This document shows, one piece after another, positions 15,116-22,525 of a stretch of 26,432 nucleotides of DNA; the first letter of the stretch is position 1, and the number at the start of each line of letters is the position of its first letter. This DNA is from an uncultured Streptococcus sp. (GTDB lineage Bacteria; Bacillota; Bacilli; Lactobacillales; Streptococcaceae), in the NCBI RefSeq assembly GCF_959025735.1, contig NZ_CAUFJQ010000012.1, positions 1 through 26,432 of the forward strand, given 5' to 3'. The notes beneath the pieces were generated by a model that made no database searches, had not been told where the DNA came from, and was given only the letters and a program-made list of their open reading frames with translations. The position numbers and the translations under genes are program-made.

Positions 15116-16039
15116 ATGTCTGAAAATCAAATCGCTCTTAAAAACCTTGTCTCAATGGAAACTCTTACCAATGAAGAAGTAATGGCATTGATCAAACGTG
15201 GGATTGAGTTCAAAAACGGAGCTAAAGCAGCCTACGAAGACCAACACATCATCTCAAACCTTTTCTTTGAACCTTCAACTCGTACCCACAAAGCCTTTGA
15301 AGTGGCAGAGTTGAAATTGGGATGTGATCTCCTTGACTTTGATGTGAAGACAAGCTCTGTGAACAAAGGGGAAACACTTTACGATACCATCTTGACCATG
15401 TCAGCTCTTGGTGTAGATGTCTGCGTCATCCGTCACCCTGAAGTGGACTACTACAAAGAATTGGTTGAAAGCCCAACGATCACAGCCTCTATCGTCAATG
15501 GTGGGGACGGTTCAGGTCAACACCCAAGCCAAAGCTTGCTCGATTTGATGACCATCTACCAAGAATTCGGTCACTTTGATGGCTTGAAAGTTTGTATCGC
15601 TGGGGACTTGGATCACTCACGTGTGGCAAAATCAAATATGCAAATCTTGAAACGTTTGGGAGCAACCCTCTACTTTGCAGGTCCAGACGAATGGAGAAGT
15701 GCGGAATTTGAAGACTATGGAAGTTTCGTCACTATCGATGAAGTCATTGAAGAAGTAGATGTGATGATGTTCTTGCGTGTGCAACACGAACGTCATGATT
15801 ACGAATCACTCTTCTCTAAAGAAAACTACCACCGTCTTCATGGCTTGACTCAAGAACGTTATGACCGTATGAAAGATACAGCGATCTTGATGCACCCAGC
15901 ACCAGTGAACCGTGACGTTGAAATTGCGGACCACTTGGTAGAAGCTCCTAAATCACGTATCGTAGAACAAATGACCAACGGTGTCTTTGTCCGTATGGCC
16001 ATCATTGAAGCCGTCCTTAAAGGTCGCGGAGCTAAATAA
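15116..16039 (+). CDS. pyrB: Aspartate carbamoyltransferase catalytic chain
   Basis: Joins carbamoyl phosphate to aspartate, the committed step of UMP synthesis. 307 residues from the ATG preceded by AAAAGGAGA; an upstream in-frame ATG at 15086 has no ribosome site. Carbamoyl phosphate-binding STRT is at 54-57, Lys84 in SVNKGET, HPSQ at 136-139 and HPAPVNRD at 260-267; all are intact, so the enzyme should be active. It needs carbamoyl phosphate, yet the next two genes, in the normal position of carA and carB, encode degenerate homologues. A large hairpin terminator follows the stop. Confidence 0.97.
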   Translation: MSENQIALKNLVSMETLTNEEVMALIKRGIEFKNGAKAAYEDQHIISNLFFEPSTRTHKAFEVAELKLGCDLLDFDVKTSSVNKGETLYDTILTMSALGVDVCVIRHPEVDYYKELVESPTITASIVNGGDGSGQHPSQSLLDLMTIYQEFGHFDGLKVCIAGDLDHSRVAKSNMQILKRLGATLYFAGPDEWRSAEFEDYGSFVTIDEVIEEVDVMMFLRVQHERHDYESLFSKENYHRLHGLTQERYDRMKDTAILMHPAPVNRDVEIADHLVEAPKSRIVEQMTNGVFVRMAIIEAVLKGRGAK

Positions 16040-16058
16040 AATAACTGACAATTCATTG

Positions 16059-16115
16059 AAAGGAAAGAAAGAGGACAGAGTAGAGAGCTACATGGAATCT
16101 GACTTTCCTTTTTTT
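16059..16115 (+). terminator. Long-loop terminator between pyrB and the carA-like gene
   Basis: Perfect 9-bp stem AAAGGAAAG/CTTTCCTTT (16059-16067 with 16103-16111), T run to 16115. The 35-base loop holds a small stem GTAG-AGAG-CTAC. Efficiency is uncertain because of the loop size. Confidence 0.55.
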
Positions 16116-16124
16116 GAGGAACTA

Positions 16125-16133
16125 TGATAAAAT
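16125..16133 (+). promoter_or_regulatory. Extended -10 promoter of the carA-like gene
   Basis: TGATAAAAT, an extended -10 element, lies 31 bases before the ATG and directly after the preceding terminator. No good -35 box. It would give the degenerate pair its own expression independent of the PyrR attenuator. Confidence 0.5.
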
Positions 16134-16164
16134 TGGATTAGTGTAAAAAGAAGGGAGGGGTTCG

Positions 16165-17256
16165 ATGAAACGATTATTGGTCCTAGAGGATGGGACTGTA
16201 TTTGAAGGAGAAGCCTTTGGTGCAGACTTATATGTGACTGGTGAATTGGTCTTTACGACAGCCGTGACAGGCTATCAAGAATTGATCACGGATCAGGCTT
16301 TTAGTGGCCAGATCCTCTCCTTTACCTTTCCAGTTATTGGCGCAACAGGGATCAATCGAGATGATTCTGAATCGATTACGCCCACTTGTTTAGCAGTAGT
16401 CGTTCAGCATTTGGTGGAGATGCCAAGCAATTGGCGGCAGCAGATGACCTTGGATGAATTCTTGAAGCGAAAAAAAATCCCTGGTATTGTAGGGATTGAT
16501 ACGAGACAGGTGGCAAAAATTGTCCGCAAGTATGGACGGATGAAGGCGACTGTCATTAACAAGGGGGATTCGATCGAGCATATCCTGGATCAGTTGCGAG
16601 CAACAGTGCTTCCCAAAGACCAAGTGCGTCAAGTCTCAACAAAAACGGCCTATGCTGTACCAGGTTTTGGTAAGAGTATTGCCTTGATTGATCTAGGGGT
16701 CAAGCACTCTGTCCTACGCCAGCTGAGTCAAAGAGACTGTAATGTCACGGTCTATCCCTATGATATCTCTTATGATGAACTGATGGAGCAGCAGCCCGAT
16801 GGCGTTATTTTATCCAGTGGGCCTGGAGATCCCCATCAGGTGAAAAAACTCTGTCGCTTGATCCAAAAAATCAATGGTCAAATTCCGATCTGGGGCATGG
16901 GCTTGGGAGCACAGGTACTGGCTCAAGCTTATGGTGCGGAGCTAGCTCCCATGGAAGTTGGACACTTCGGATTAAATATTCCTGTTCGTGAAATTGCGAC
17001 AGGAAAAATCGAGATAACGAGTCAAAATCATTTGTATAGTATTGCCAGAGATAGTCTGCCTCATGATTTATTGGTCACGCATGAAAACGTCAATGACCAT
17101 AGTATTGAAGGTTTTCGTCATCGTTACCAACCGATTTTAGGGGTTCAATTCCAAGTGGATGCTAGTCCAGGGCCAAGGGAAAATCTCTATTTTTACGATG
17201 AATTTTTAGAGTTGATTGATGCCAAAATTCACGAAAGTAGAAGGGAGAAGGAATGA
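16165..17256 (+). CDS. Degenerate carbamoyl phosphate synthetase small subunit (CarA-like, glutaminase-dead)
   Basis: 363 residues, the full length of CarA, and colinear with it: the N-terminal domain (RLLVLEDGTVFEGEAFG, TGYQELITDQAFSGQIL, GIDTR at 110-114, QVSTKTAY at 156-163) and the class I amidotransferase domain (SSGPGDP 217-223, TSQNH 285-289). The active site is lost. The nucleophile elbow, normally GxCxGHQ, reads GMGLGAQ (244-250): Cys is Gly246 and the neighbouring His is Ala249. The catalytic His, normally in QxHPE/D, is Gln330 and the Pro is Val331. Only the acidic residue (Asp332) remains. It therefore cannot hydrolyse glutamine by the known mechanism. GGGAGGGG provides a strong ribosome site. 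It overlaps the CarB-like gene by 4 bases. The frame is free of breaks, which argues for a retained, non-catalytic role. Confidence 0.9.
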   Translation: MKRLLVLEDGTVFEGEAFGADLYVTGELVFTTAVTGYQELITDQAFSGQILSFTFPVIGATGINRDDSESITPTCLAVVVQHLVEMPSNWRQQMTLDEFLKRKKIPGIVGIDTRQVAKIVRKYGRMKATVINKGDSIEHILDQLRATVLPKDQVRQVSTKTAYAVPGFGKSIALIDLGVKHSVLRQLSQRDCNVTVYPYDISYDELMEQQPDGVILSSGPGDPHQVKKLCRLIQKINGQIPIWGMGLGAQVLAQAYGAELAPMEVGHFGLNIPVREIATGKIEITSQNHLYSIARDSLPHDLLVTHENVNDHSIEGFRHRYQPILGVQFQVDASPGPRENLYFYDEFLELIDAKIHESRREKE

Positions 17257-18989
17257 TGAAACAAAACCAGAAATTGCTTCTCCTATGTGGAGATTCTTAT
17301 CAGGATATTAGCCTTTTGGCTGCGGTAAACGAAACACAAAAACTCAATGCTAAGAATGGAAATGCTCTTGTCCTTTATCTGGGCGAAGAAAATGTTATCA
17401 CACAAGAAGCTGGAGAACAGGTTGTAGTTAGTAAGCTCAAGCTGGATGCTCTTAGGACGACTCTTCTTTCCTATACTGGATCTCGTTTGCTATTAGCCTT
17501 TGCGGACAAACAGATTTTGAACCTCTTGTTTCGTTTGGAAGAAACTGGATTTTTCAAAGAAGTATCGATTACGATTGTCGGACCGAGCCTCCAACGCTAC
17601 CGCACCTTTTATCAGCAGGCGGATCAACGACGCCTCTTTCAAGAGCTGGGCTATCAGGTACCCGCTTCCGCCCTGGTTGGTTCTGTTCGAGAAGCCATTG
17701 AGTTTTCAGAAGGCATTCAATTTCCCATTATGATCTGGCCGGTAGCGAGTAAGCAAGGGCAGGGGCGAAAGATTGCTCATAACCTGGATGACTTGTGCGA
17801 AGCAGTAGAAACGGGACTTTCAGTCTCTCCAAGTCAGCAGTGTTTGCTAGAATTTTCGACCTATGGCTTTAAGGAACTGGATTTTGTGGTCATGCGCGAT
17901 CGCGAAGACAACCACTACCTGGCGGCCTCTATTGAAAGCATTGATCCTGTCGGGATCCACTCTAGTGACTCTTATCAATTTATGCCAGCGGTCACCCTGA
18001 CTGACCGGGAGTTTCAAAATCTTCGTGAAGCAGCGATCCACGTCAGTCGCTATTTGAAGCTGACAGGAGCCATTTCGATCAAGTTTGCTCTTGATCCGAC
18101 GAGCTATGCTTTTTATATCCTAGAAGTTAATCCATTTGCTTCAGATAGTATTTCGATGGCCTCAATGGGCTTGGGCTATTCCTTATTTGAGCAAGGAGTT
18201 CAGCTACAATTAGGGCGATCTCTCGAGCATTTGCCTCATCCCCTATTAAAAGATCTAAAGGCCGTTTACGAACCGAGTTTGGACTATATCTTCTTTAAGA
18301 TCCCGATTTTTTCTGATGCTGCTAAAAATGCCCGTCTCAATACCCAAATTCACTCTTATGGGGCAGTTTATGGATTTGGGAAGAGAATCGATGAAGCTTA
18401 TCAACAAGCCCTAGAAACCATTAAAGATAAGAACTTGCTGACCATCCTTCCTGAGGAAATGAGCGATGATGAATTAATCCAGAAAATTGCTCGTCATATG
18501 CCCCACCGGCTCTTCTATATCTTAGAAGCCTTGAAACGTGGTTTTGAGTTTGAGGAACTCTTGGATTTGAGTAAATTAGCACCTGTTTATTTGCAGGTTT
18601 TGGCTAATCTAGTGGAGTTAGAAAAAGGAGCAGAAGTTGCAACAAGCCCAGCCTTTCTTCCGGTTGAGCCATCAGCTGGCTTATATGAGGTCAAAGCGGG
18701 AGCAGCCTATTATCTGACCCAGAATGGGACCAATGAATCATTGGGTTTGGACGCTGCTTGTGTCTTGGTGGATGATCTAGAAATCTGTGATGAGCGTTTT
18801 TACCAAAAGGTGAGAAAGCAGGCGAAAGAGCTGAAAGAAAAAGGACAACAGGTGATCATACTCACGAATCGTCCTTTTACAGAATCTTTGGCAGATAAAG
18901 TCTATTATCTTCCTATTAATGAGACAAGCCTTCACCTGATTCAGAATATTGATCAGGTCAAAGATATTGTTAAGCTCTCTAATAGATAA
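17253..18989 (+). CDS. Truncated, degenerate carbamoyl phosphate synthetase large subunit (CarB-like ATP-grasp pseudoenzyme)
   Basis: 578 residues against about 1060 for CarB. It is colinear with the CarB N-terminal half. A diverged pre-ATP-grasp domain (1-115) leads into the carboxyphosphate ATP-grasp domain (116-393), with VMRDREDN, SIESIDPVGIHSSDS and YILEVNP, and then the oligomerisation domain (394-460). It stops in the first part of the second half (about 470-578, LADKVYYLPI). The second ATP-grasp and the allosteric domain are absent. By alignment to E. coli CarB from memory, Arg126, Glu208, His236, Glu291 and Asn293 are kept. Arg169 is Trp162, the Gly-rich loop GGTGGG is KQGQGR (167-172), Gln285 is Lys277, and the Arg residues after NP are Phe295 and Asp298. 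Catalysis is unlikely. Start: ATGATG at 17253; 17256 is an alternative. Confidence 0.9.
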   Translation: MMKQNQKLLLLCGDSYQDISLLAAVNETQKLNAKNGNALVLYLGEENVITQEAGEQVVVSKLKLDALRTTLLSYTGSRLLLAFADKQILNLLFRLEETGFFKEVSITIVGPSLQRYRTFYQQADQRRLFQELGYQVPASALVGSVREAIEFSEGIQFPIMIWPVASKQGQGRKIAHNLDDLCEAVETGLSVSPSQQCLLEFSTYGFKELDFVVMRDREDNHYLAASIESIDPVGIHSSDSYQFMPAVTLTDREFQNLREAAIHVSRYLKLTGAISIKFALDPTSYAFYILEVNPFASDSISMASMGLGYSLFEQGVQLQLGRSLEHLPHPLLKDLKAVYEPSLDYIFFKIPIFSDAAKNARLNTQIHSYGAVYGFGKRIDEAYQQALETIKDKNLLTILPEEMSDDELIQKIARHMPHRLFYILEALKRGFEFEELLDLSKLAPVYLQVLANLVELEKGAEVATSPAFLPVEPSAGLYEVKAGAAYYLTQNGTNESLGLDAACVLVDDLEICDERFYQKVRKQAKELKEKGQQVIILTNRPFTESLADKVYYLPINETSLHLIQNIDQVKDIVKLSNR

Positions 18990-18990
18990 T

Positions 18991-19024
18991 AAAGGATCCG
19001 GACAATCTATCCGAATCCTTTTTT
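18991..19024 (+). terminator. Terminator of the CarA/CarB-like pair
   Basis: AAAGGAT/ATCCTTT and CGGA/TCCG with one C-A mismatch (18991-19002 with 19010-19021), T run to 19024. It begins one base after the CarB-like stop, so no 3-prime remnant of carB follows. Confidence 0.88.
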
Positions 19025-19029
19025 GTTTC

Positions 19030-20250
19030 TTATTTTTTGGTCACAATACCGATAATGGTATCAACTGCGCGTTCCATGGTTTGGAGACTTACGTATTCAA
19101 AGCGACCGTGCATGTTTTCGCCACCGGCGAAGATATTTGGTGTTGGAATCCCCATAAAGGAAATTTTAGATCCATCTGTACCACCGCGGATCGGTTCAAT
19201 GATTGGAGTGATGCCAAGATCTTCCATGACTTCCTTAGCTAGGGTAATCGGTGTCATATCTTTTTCGATCACTTGCTTCATGTTATAGTACTGGTCTTTG
19301 AGGGTGAGGAGAACGCGTTCACTACCGAGTTCCGCATTCATCTGATCGGCAATAGATTTCATGAGGTCTTTGCGTTTTTCAAAGCTTTCAGTTTCAAAGT
19401 CCCGAATGATGTAGCTGGCACTTGCTTCCTCGACAGTTCCATCGATGTTCATCAAGTGGTAGAAGCCTTCATATCCTTCGGTTAATTCTGGACGTGCTCC
19501 TTCAGGGAGTTTGTTATGGAAATCAATGGCCAATTGAAGAGCGTTGATCATTTGACCTTTGGCTGTACCTGGGTGGACATTGCGTCCTTTGAAGGTGATT
19601 TCAGCCCCAGCTGCTGAGAAGGTTTCGTATTGAAGCTCTCCAAGAGGACCACCATCGACAGTATAGGCAAAGTCTACATCGAAATCCTCTGCATCAAATT
19701 GATCTGCCCCGACTCCGATTTCTTCATCTGGACCAAAGCCGACACGGATTTCTCCGTGTTTGATTTCAGGATGAGCTGTTAGGTATTCAATAGCTGTCAT
19801 GATTTCAGCGATACCTGACTTATCGTCTGCACCCAGAAGAGTAGTACCGTCAGTTGTGATCAAGGTTTGTCCCTTGTAGTTGTTCAAATGAGCAAAATCA
19901 GCTGGATCGAGTGAGAAACCAGAGTCACCAAGGGCAATGACACCTCCATCATAATTCTCAACGATTTGAGGATTGACATTTTCGGCATTGAAGTCAGCGG
20001 TATCCATGTGAGAGATAAATCCAATCTTGCGTGTAAAGCTTGGATCGTTAGCTGGAAGTGTTCCAATAGCATAGCCGTTTGGTAAATAGTAGACGTTTTG
20101 AAGACCCACGCGTTTCATCTCAGGGATCAAGATGTTTGTTGCAAAATCAACTTGTGATTGGGTACTTGGAGTGGTTGTAGAATTTTCGTCTGAACGTGTG
20201 TTAACCTTTACATAGGTAATAAAACGGTCCAACAAATTTTGGTATTTCAT
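19030..20250 (-). CDS. pepT: Peptidase T (tripeptide aminopeptidase)
   Basis: Dinuclear zinc M20B exopeptidase that releases the N-terminal residue of tripeptides; cytosolic, feeds on imported peptides. 406 residues. Metal ligands: SHMDTAD with His81 and Asp83, LGADDKSG with Asp142, GFGPDEEIG with catalytic Glu176 and ligand Glu177, DGG with Asp199, and the final His in ENMHGR. Two ATGs are in frame. The first (20256) forms an ATGA overlap with the upstream stop, while GGAGA is well spaced only from the second (20250), which I chose. It is the last gene of a three-gene operon behind an S24-type regulator and ends facing the CarB-like gene. Confidence 0.96.
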   Translation of the reverse strand: MKYQNLLDRFITYVKVNTRSDENSTTTPSTQSQVDFATNILIPEMKRVGLQNVYYLPNGYAIGTLPANDPSFTRKIGFISHMDTADFNAENVNPQIVENYDGGVIALGDSGFSLDPADFAHLNNYKGQTLITTDGTTLLGADDKSGIAEIMTAIEYLTAHPEIKHGEIRVGFGPDEEIGVGADQFDAEDFDVDFAYTVDGGPLGELQYETFSAAGAEITFKGRNVHPGTAKGQMINALQLAIDFHNKLPEGARPELTEGYEGFYHLMNIDGTVEEASASYIIRDFETESFEKRKDLMKSIADQMNAELGSERVLLTLKDQYYNMKQVIEKDMTPITLAKEVMEDLGITPIIEPIRGGTDGSKISFMGIPTPNIFAGGENMHGRFEYVSLQTMERAVDTIIGIVTKK

Positions 20251-20252
20251 GA

Positions 20253-21074
20253 TCATTCTCCTTTTTCAGTTTCAATTAATTTGTGAATAGCATGGGCCAC
20301 GCCATCCTCATCATTAGTCAAGGTGATGAAGTCAGCTATTTCCTTGACAGCAGCATTGCCATTTCCCATAGCGACGCTATAGCCAGCAAAACGAAGCATC
20401 TCAAGGTCATTATTAGCATCTCCAAGAGCCATAACCTGGTCTCGACTGTAGCCTAAAGTTTGACTTAATGCTTGAAGAGCAGATGCCTTACTCGCACCTT
20501 TAGGAAGGATTTCAAACAGGATATTCTGTGAACGAACAGTGTTAAAATCAGCTTCTAATGCAGCCTCGTGCTGAGCTTGAAAGGCATCAATAGCAGAAGG
20601 ATCCCCAACATACATAGCTTGAAAAATAGGAACAAGGTTGGGTAGATCCTCTTCTGAGACAGGTGTTGGTTTACTATTTACGATGCCGGCATCCATCGTA
20701 ACCAGTTCACTGGCTTCAGGTGCGACCACTAGGTAGTGATCCATGTCAAATAAGGTCAGCTGGACGTCTGAATCTTCCGTCAAAACATGCAACCGGTGCA
20801 TGTCCTCAAGGCTTAATTCTTCCTTACCAATGATTTCCCAATTCTTAGTAGACAAAGTTGTACAGCCGTTATTGATAATCATATAATAGTTGCCATCCGG
20901 AAGACCGATCTCTTCAAAGATGGGACGGACCCCCGCTAAGGGACGTCCCGTACAGATCACAATATCATAGCCCGCTTCATGGGCCTTATGAAGAGCTTCA
21001 ATATTGCCTTTAGACAGTGACTTATCTTCATGCAAGAGAGTTCCGTCCAAGTCAATCGCGATTAATTGAATCAT
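20253..21074 (-). CDS. Cof-type HAD-IIB phosphatase
   Basis: 273-residue phosphatase of the Cof/YidA group that removes phosphate from small phosphorylated metabolites. Motif I DLDGTLL with Asp8 and Asp10, motif II in CTGRP (41-45), Lys196 in PKGASKASAL, motif IV GDANNDLEM (218-226). A C2B cap domain occupies about 80-190. Both ends overlap neighbours: its ATG overlaps the regulator stop by 4 bases (ATGA), with GGAGG inside the regulator gene, and its TGA overlaps the pepT start region. The exact substrate is not predictable. Confidence 0.93.
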   Translation of the reverse strand: MIQLIAIDLDGTLLHEDKSLSKGNIEALHKAHEAGYDIVICTGRPLAGVRPIFEEIGLPDGNYYMIINNGCTTLSTKNWEIIGKEELSLEDMHRLHVLTEDSDVQLTLFDMDHYLVVAPEASELVTMDAGIVNSKPTPVSEEDLPNLVPIFQAMYVGDPSAIDAFQAQHEAALEADFNTVRSQNILFEILPKGASKASALQALSQTLGYSRDQVMALGDANNDLEMLRFAGYSVAMGNGNAAVKEIADFITLTNDEDGVAHAIHKLIETEKGE

Positions 21075-21826
21075 TTGATCTCCTCCAAATCTAGCGGAAT
21101 AAAGCCATCGATGACTTTTCCAATCACTCCAGGTTCCTCATCCAGTGGAATGATCTGATCACTATATTTCTTATTGAGGGAAACCAGTCGCACCCCGTTG
21201 GCCTCACGAAAGACACGTTTGATCAAAGTTTGCCCATCAAAATCAATGGCATAAATAGCCCCTGCCTGATCGTAGTAGGTTTGCTTGACTAACACAACAG
21301 CGCCTTTTTCATATTTGGGCTCTAGGGAATCCGTATGAATCCAAAAAGCCAAATCGTAAGGGATCTTTTGATCAAACCAGACGATATCAGCTTGTTTCTG
21401 ATTTTGATAAGATGCAAAAGAATCATAGACAGAATAAGAGTGGTATTGCTTTTCAATCTTTTGTTTTTCTTTCTGATGGGTCAAGAGACTTTTTCCATAA
21501 GAAAGAAGATTTTCTTGATTTCCCTCATCGAGCTGTTTATACAATCGTTCAATCTCTGAATCAATGACCACAAAATCATTTCGTAATCGAGGGTCAATTT
21601 CAGCAACTGCTACCTGAAAAAAGGCAGCAATCTTCTCCAAATTTTCAGGAACGGGAAGAGAAGTTCCTTTTACATATCCAGTCAAGGTGCTAGCAGGAAT
21701 TCCAGTAATACGAGATAATTCGATCTGTTTTTTCCCTTGTTCTTTCAGTAATTCTCGGATCTTTTCCGATATAATCCGTAATGCCTCTTTGTCTTGAGGA
21801 CTTGCTTTTCCACGACCTCTGGCCAA
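21071..21826 (-). CDS. XRE-type regulator with S24 (LexA-like) C-terminal domain
   Basis: 251 residues from a TTG start. TTG at 21826-21824 is chosen because AGGAGG ends 8 bases upstream; the longer frame starting at 21895 would begin upstream of the promoter. The N-terminal helix-turn-helix spans about 18-80 (KKQIELSRITGIPASTLTGYVKG), a helical linker 85-128, and the S24 peptidase domain 130-250. The catalytic dyad is kept: Ser167 in HTDSLEP and Lys203 in LIKRV. The self-cleavage site, usually Ala-Gly, appears as Ala138-Ser139 in DSFASYQ, so cleavage may be altered or lost. Relatives such as HdiR of Lactococcus respond to DNA damage and heat. It is first in an operon with a phosphatase and pepT and probably represses itself. 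Confidence 0.88.
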   Translation of the reverse strand: MARGRGKASPQDKEALRIISEKIRELLKEQGKKQIELSRITGIPASTLTGYVKGTSLPVPENLEKIAAFFQVAVAEIDPRLRNDFVVIDSEIERLYKQLDEGNQENLLSYGKSLLTHQKEKQKIEKQYHSYSVYDSFASYQNQKQADIVWFDQKIPYDLAFWIHTDSLEPKYEKGAVVLVKQTYYDQAGAIYAIDFDGQTLIKRVFREANGVRLVSLNKKYSDQIIPLDEEPGVIGKVIDGFIPLDLEEIK

Positions 21827-21843
21827 CGTACTCACCTCCTTGT

Positions 21844-21886
21844 ATTTACCTTTTCTATTATAATGAATTAAATCGAAAAAGTAAAT
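21844..21886 (-). promoter_or_regulatory. Regulator promoter framed by a 12-base inverted repeat (likely operator)
   Basis: On the minus strand TTTACT (21885-21880), 17-base spacer, TATAAT (21862-21857). Arms ATTTACCTTTTC (21844-21855) and GAAAAAGTAAAT (21875-21886) are complementary at 11 of 12 positions. One arm covers the -35 box and the other the transcript start, as expected for autorepression. A third copy, TTTACTTTTTG, lies at 21964-21974 before the divergent GNAT gene. Confidence 0.65.
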
Positions 21887-22021
21887 AGAAATCACTGATA
21901 AATGCGAAAAAAGATGAATTCGATATAAATCGGATCTTTAATTGAAATTTCATTTAATTTCCCTTTACTTTTTGAGGAAAAAGGTCTAAGATAAAATCAA
22001 AGGATTCATGGAGGTTGTGGT

Positions 22022-22459
22022 ATGATTCGTAGCGTTCAAGTCAAAGATGCAGGTCAAATTCGAGATTTGTGTCACCAAGCATTGGGGTATAATTGGAGCC
22101 TTGAGAAAGTGGCAGCTCAGATCGAAAAATTCAATCTTCCAGACTCGGGTCACTTTTGTTTTGTTTACGAAGAGGATCAAACAGGCACTATTCTTGGTTA
22201 TGTTGAAGCAGAGGTTTATGAAAGTCTTTATAGTGACGCCGGTCTAAATATTTTAGGTCTAGCGGTATTCCCTTCTGCTCAAAGACATGGAATCGGTCGC
22301 CAATTGATGGAGCGAGTTGAAAAACTTGCCAAAAGCAGGCATTCTGCTTTTATTCGTTTAAATTCTGCATCTCACCGAAAAGAAGCCCATATCTTTTACG
22401 AACGCTTAGGCTATGAGGGAAATAAAACGCAGAAGCGATTTTTGAAAATAATGGATTAA
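22022..22459 (+). CDS. GNAT family N-acetyltransferase
   Basis: 145-residue acetyl-CoA dependent transferase. Motif A is clear: NILGLAVFPSAQRHGIGRQLM (76-96), with QRHGIG as the CoA pyrophosphate loop. The C-terminal HRKEAHIFYERLGYEG carries motif B. Acceptor unknown. GGAGG lies 7 bases before the ATG. It is divergent from the S24 regulator, and a copy of that regulator's putative half-operator lies in its upstream region (21964-21974), so joint control is possible. TAAAAT at 21992-21997 is a plausible -10 with a poor -35. Confidence 0.9.
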   Translation: MIRSVQVKDAGQIRDLCHQALGYNWSLEKVAAQIEKFNLPDSGHFCFVYEEDQTGTILGYVEAEVYESLYSDAGLNILGLAVFPSAQRHGIGRQLMERVEKLAKSRHSAFIRLNSASHRKEAHIFYERLGYEGNKTQKRFLKIMD

Positions 22460-22483
22460 GATAGGCAAAGGCCTATCTTTTTT
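22458..22483 (+). terminator. Terminator of the GNAT gene
   Basis: Perfect 9-bp stem AAGATAGGC/GCCTATCTT with AAAG loop (22458-22479), starting inside the stop codon, T run to 22483. Confidence 0.92.
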
Positions 22484-22491
22484 GTTATAAT
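22483..22491 (+). promoter_or_regulatory. Extended -10 promoter of lepA
   Basis: TGTTATAAT, a perfect extended -10, begins on the last T of the preceding terminator. No -35 match. The start would be near 22498, 28 bases before the ATG. Confidence 0.7.
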
Positions 22492-22525
22492 GAAGAGTAC
22501 GATTAAATTTACTAGGAAGATGATT

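Noticed and set aside
16165..18989. Reading the pair as ordinary carA and carB
   Set aside because: Catalytic Cys and His are absent in the first, and the second lacks about 480 residues including the carbamate kinase half and the allosteric domain.
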